A stretch of DNA of 8,844 bases from Acidobacteriota bacterium (GTDB lineage: Bacteria > Acidobacteriota > Vicinamibacteria > Vicinamibacterales > JAFNAJ01). Made by a program: the position numbers and the translations under genes. Below the pieces are notes generated by a model that had not been told where the DNA came from, made no database searches, and saw nothing but the letters and a program-made list of their open reading frames with translations. Below are positions 6,986 through 8,844 of the stretch, piece after piece; the first letter of the stretch is position 1; every line of letters begins with the position of its first letter. The stretch is from contig JAFNAJ010000082.1 in NCBI GenBank assembly GCA_017860085.1, positions 1 through 8,844 on the forward strand. The letters run 5' to 3'.

Positions 6986-7523
6986 AAGCCGCGCCGTCCC
7001 TTCCCCGCAGATACACCGTCCCGCCGGAAGCGGTGCCGTAGGGCGTGAACACGATCACGCGATGACTGCCGACGCGGATCGCGTCACTTCCCGGGTCGAG
7101 CCACCCTGACCCGTCGATTTCCGGCAGCCGTTCGCCGATCGCGTACGTGACACCCGGATAGTCGTCCTCGAGGCACCAGGCCGGCCCGACCGGCGGATCG
7201 AGGCCGCTGTCGATATCACTGGACCGCACGCCGTCGCCAGCCGCGTCGGCAAACAGTTGAAGGCGGACGTGGCCATGCGCTTCGTCGAACCTCACGCCCA
7301 CCGATTGGCCGCGGCGCGCAGCTTCGACACGCGCCCTGGAATACCAAGACGCCACCCGGCGCGCCGCGGCGTCGACACGATGGCGCGCCAGGCCTGCGCC
7401 ACCCCACGCGAGCCCAGCAGCGGTCGCGACGACCACAACCCAGACCACGAGGAGCACCTCGATCAGGGAGTGCCCAGGCGCGTGCCCGTGGCCCGTCATC
7501 GGCAGACCGGACGCGATCCGCAT
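6903..7523 (-). CDS. GspH/FimT-type pseudopilin (type IV prepilin-like)
   Basis: A 206-residue protein with a type III signal of prepilins. After a short positive leader, G17 precedes HSLIEVLLVVWVVVVA, with the conserved glutamate at position 5 of the mature chain (Glu22) and a hydrophobic N-terminal helix to about residue 42. Prepilin peptidase should cut after G17. The rest resembles the GspH/FimT minor pseudopilin domain: RRVASWYSRARVEAARRGQSVGV after the helix, a variable middle, and a C-terminal VIVFTPYGTASGGTVYL block. Such proteins form the tip or initiation complex of type IV pili or type II secretion pseudopili. The usual +1 phenylalanine is replaced by histidine. The ATG at 7523 has a GGGGTG four bases upstream; an in-frame ATG at 7499 would leave an 8-residue leader. 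It lies 39 bp after the ComEA-like gene and overlaps the PilZ gene. Confidence 0.87.
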   Translation of the reverse strand: MRIASGLPMTGHGHAPGHSLIEVLLVVWVVVVATAAGLAWGGAGLARHRVDAAARRVASWYSRARVEAARRGQSVGVRFDEAHGHVRLQLFADAAGDGVRSSDIDSGLDPPVGPAWCLEDDYPGVTYAIGERLPEIDGSGWLDPGSDAIRVGSHRVIVFTPYGTASGGTVYLRGRDGAAYAIRVLGATARTRVVHFDRGTGLWTLR

Positions 7524-7543
7524 TGCGCACCCCGGTAGCGTCA

Positions 7544-7557
7544 GGCGCCGCGGCGCC
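7544..7557. repeat. 14-bp perfect GC palindrome between the ComEA-like and pseudopilin genes
   Basis: GGCGCCGCGGCGCC fills much of the 39-bp spacer, starting 5 bp after the ComEA-like stop. As RNA it could form a GGCGC/GCGCC stem with a CGCG loop. No U-tract follows, so it is not a standard terminator. It might be a protein-binding site, a processing or stability hairpin, or chance in GC-rich DNA. Confidence 0.4.
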
Positions 7558-7562
7558 CACCT

Positions 7563-7901
7563 TCAGCGATCGGAACCCGCCGGCTTGTCCGCCTTCGCTG
7601 GCGTCACGCTGACGAGCCCTTTCACCCTGAGGAAGTTCTTCTCCCCGATGCCCTGAATGTTCATCAGGTCCTCGACCTTCTTGAATGGACCATTCTTCTC
7701 CCGGTACTCGATGATGCGCTGGGCCGTGCGGGGCCCGATGCCCGGCAGGGTTTCCAGTTGCTGGGCGGTCGCCGTGTTGAGGTTCACGGCAGACACGGCC
7801 GGCCGGGCCAGGGCGGACTGGCTGCCTGGCTCCTGTGCCGCCGCCGAGAACGGCGCGGCAAGCGCGCACAGCACGGTGAGAACAACGAGAACTCGACGCA
7901 T
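7563..7901 (-). CDS. Secreted ComEA-like helix-hairpin-helix DNA-binding protein
   Basis: A 112-residue protein with a clear Sec signal peptide (MRRVLVVLTVLCALAAPFSA, likely cleavage after AAA at residue 22, before QEP). A ComEA-type double helix-hairpin-helix follows: VNLNTATAQQLETLPGIGP (about 39-57) with helix TAQRIIEYREKNGPF, then VEDLMNIQGIGEKNFLRVKGL (about 76-96). NLNTA and two GIG turns are the family marks. ComEA proteins bind double-stranded DNA non-specifically in the periplasm and pull it in during natural transformation. The short soluble form, with no membrane anchor, is common in Gram-negatives, but similar small proteins exist without proven uptake roles, so I give no symbol. 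The ATG at 7901 has AAGGAGG 7 nt upstream. It is followed by a pseudopilin gene, which fits a DNA-uptake pilus context. Confidence 0.88.
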   Translation of the reverse strand: MRRVLVVLTVLCALAAPFSAAAQEPGSQSALARPAVSAVNLNTATAQQLETLPGIGPRTAQRIIEYREKNGPFKKVEDLMNIQGIGEKNFLRVKGLVSVTPAKADKPAGSDR

Positions 7902-8236
7902 GGGTCACCCTCCTTGATGTGGGCGCCCGCCGCGGCGGCCGCTCCCAGCGAGAGGTTGGGCCCGCGGTCCGTCAGCCGACGCGACGGGACGCGCCGGTCA
8001 CAGCAGCAAGGGGGCTGCCGCACGCGCGTGTTCGCGCACGTCGGGGCAACCCACTCAGGGCACTGGAGATGACAGGACAGGCGCCTGCAGGGCGAGCCCG
8101 GCGGCCGACGTCATGTGCCGGAGATGTCACCGTCGGGTTGCGCGGAGCCGGGCGCGCGCACCCCAACCAGCGACACGCATCGTCAACGCGAGTTGAGGGC
8201 CGGGAAACGCCAGATGCCGGGGCCGAGGCGTGCAGG
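7902..8236. other. 335-bp non-coding region upstream of the ComEA-like gene
   Basis: No supported gene. Open frames crossing it are shadows of the epimerase or of nothing recognisable. It holds several short GC palindromes: CCGCCGCGGCGG (7927-7938) abutting GGGCGCCC (7921-7928), CACGCGCGTG (8021-8030) and CAGGCGCCTG (8078-8087). There is also a small stem TCAAC/GTTGA with loop GCGA (8183-8196), just past the epimerase stop and too weak for a terminator. The region should contain the ComEA-like gene's promoter and the epimerase's 3' end, but I could not find a convincing -10/-35 pair or a U-tract terminator. Confidence 0.5.
7909..7915 (-). promoter_or_regulatory. Strong Shine-Dalgarno of the ComEA-like gene
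   Basis: AAGGAGG on the minus strand, 7 nt before the ATG at 7901. It is close to the full anti-Shine-Dalgarno complement and the strongest ribosome-binding site in the window. The sequence about 12 nt further upstream is a GC-rich palindromic stretch that could fold against it. Confidence 0.8.
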
Positions 8237-8844
8237 CTACGCCGGATTGGCGTCCCGGTACCACTGGACCGTTCGGCGCAGGCCCTCGTCAAACGGCACC
8301 AACGGCTCGTAGCCCAGGAGCTGTCGGGCCAGCGTGATGTCCGCCTGGGAATGGCGGACGTCCCCGGGGCGGGGCGCGGCGTATTCAGGCTGGACACTCG
8401 CCTGCAGCACGTCTCGCAGCGTTGCGTACAACGTGTTGAGTGACACGCGACCACCGGTCGCGACGTTGATGATCTGTCCGCCAGCCGCCGGGGTGCCGCA
8501 GGCGCGCAAGACGCCATCGACCACGTTGGCGACGTACGTGAAATCGCGCGTCTGCTCCCCATCCCCGAAGATCGTCGGCCGGCGCCCCTCGACCAGGGCG
8601 CGAATGAACAGCGAGATCACGCCCGAGTACGGAGACGACGGGTCCTGCCGTGGACCGAACACGTTGAAATACCGGATCGTGGTGGTCTGAAGCCCGTAGA
8701 GTGCCGTGAAGAGCTGGCCATATTCCTCGCCGATCAGCTTCTGCAGCGCGTATGGCGAGAGCGGCGCCGTCGGCATTCGCTCGTGTTTGGGAAGCGTCGG
8801 CGTGTCACCGTAAGCCGACGAGGACCCCGCGTAGACCACCCGCT
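8237..8844 (-). CDS. NAD-dependent nucleotide-sugar epimerase/dehydratase (extended SDR), C-terminal part
   Basis: The frame runs through the right edge, so the N-terminus (Rossmann GxxGxxG and about 110-130 residues) is outside the window; the GTG at 8839 is internal. The visible 202 residues carry the extended-SDR catalytic set: VVYAGSSSAYGD with the active-site serine, SPYALQK with YxxxK (Tyr31 and Lys35 from the first whole codon), RYFNVFGPRQDP, then FGDGEQTRDFTYV and the NVATGG substrate-side segment. These blocks resemble UDP-glucose 4-epimerases and especially the WbpP-like UDP-GlcNAc/GalNAc 4-epimerases of surface polysaccharide pathways. UDP-sugar dehydratases or decarboxylases are less likely but possible, and substrate cannot be assigned. 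It acts in the cytoplasm, interconverting sugars for cell-surface glycans. Its upstream neighbours are unseen; downstream is a 335-bp gap. Confidence 0.9.
   Translation of the reverse strand, partial: RVVYAGSSSAYGDTPTLPKHERMPTAPLSPYALQKLIGEEYGQLFTALYGLQTTTIRYFNVFGPRQDPSSPYSGVISLFIRALVEGRRPTIFGDGEQTRDFTYVANVVDGVLRACGTPAAGGQIINVATGGRVSLNTLYATLRDVLQASVQPEYAAPRPGDVRHSQADITLARQLLGYEPLVPFDEGLRRTVQWYRDANPA

Noticed and set aside
8183..8196. TCAAC/GTTGA hairpin as an epimerase terminator
   Set aside because: A 5-bp stem without a U-tract; likely chance.
7919..8443. Plus-strand open frame covering the non-coding gap and the epimerase end
   Set aside because: Half of it is a shadow of the epimerase; the rest lacks motifs and a ribosome-binding site.

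Overview
The window is GC-rich bacterial chromosome with ordinary, intact genes and no mobile element, CRISPR array, tRNA or rRNA that I can see. A type IV pilus-style pseudopilin, a ComEA-like protein, a PilZ protein and a sigma-54-type AAA+ regulator suggest a Gram-negative with type IV pilus or type II secretion machinery. My best guess is an Acidobacteriota (Vicinamibacteria-like) or deltaproteobacterial-type genome, at low confidence, because no phylogenetic marker is present.

Layout. A class IV aminotransferase, cut by the left edge, lies on the plus strand (1-516). Everything else is on the minus strand, described here in the direction of transcription, from right to left. First comes the C-terminal two thirds of a nucleotide-sugar epimerase, cut by the right edge (8844-8237). 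A 335-bp non-coding gap follows. Next is a small cluster linked to competence or type IV pili: a secreted ComEA-like helix-hairpin-helix protein (7901-7563), a GspH/FimT-type pseudopilin (7523-6903) and a PilZ-domain protein (6985-6554). After a 173-bp spacer come a Fis-family AAA+ regulator (6380-5016) and the glycine cleavage genes gcvT (4923-3808), gcvH (3805-3434) and gcvP (3416-513).

How the genes work together. GcvP decarboxylates glycine and passes the aminomethyl group to the lipoyl arm of GcvH. GcvT then releases ammonia and loads the carbon onto tetrahydrofolate. The L-protein (dihydrolipoyl dehydrogenase) is not in the window. gcvT and gcvH are 2 nt apart. The gcvH-gcvP junction carries a perfect 9-bp hairpin that covers the likely gcvP ribosome-binding site. 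The regulator directly upstream of gcvT has a strongly degenerate GAFTGA loop, and the best promoter candidate before gcvT is sigma-70-like, with its -35 inside a 10-bp palindrome at the regulator's stop codon. This suggests, without proving it, a local glycine-cleavage regulator that may not work through sigma-54.

I found no clear new multi-gene system. The points most worth checking are the gcvH/gcvP hairpin, the unusual regulator with its gcvT promoter, and the ComEA-pseudopilin-PilZ cluster.
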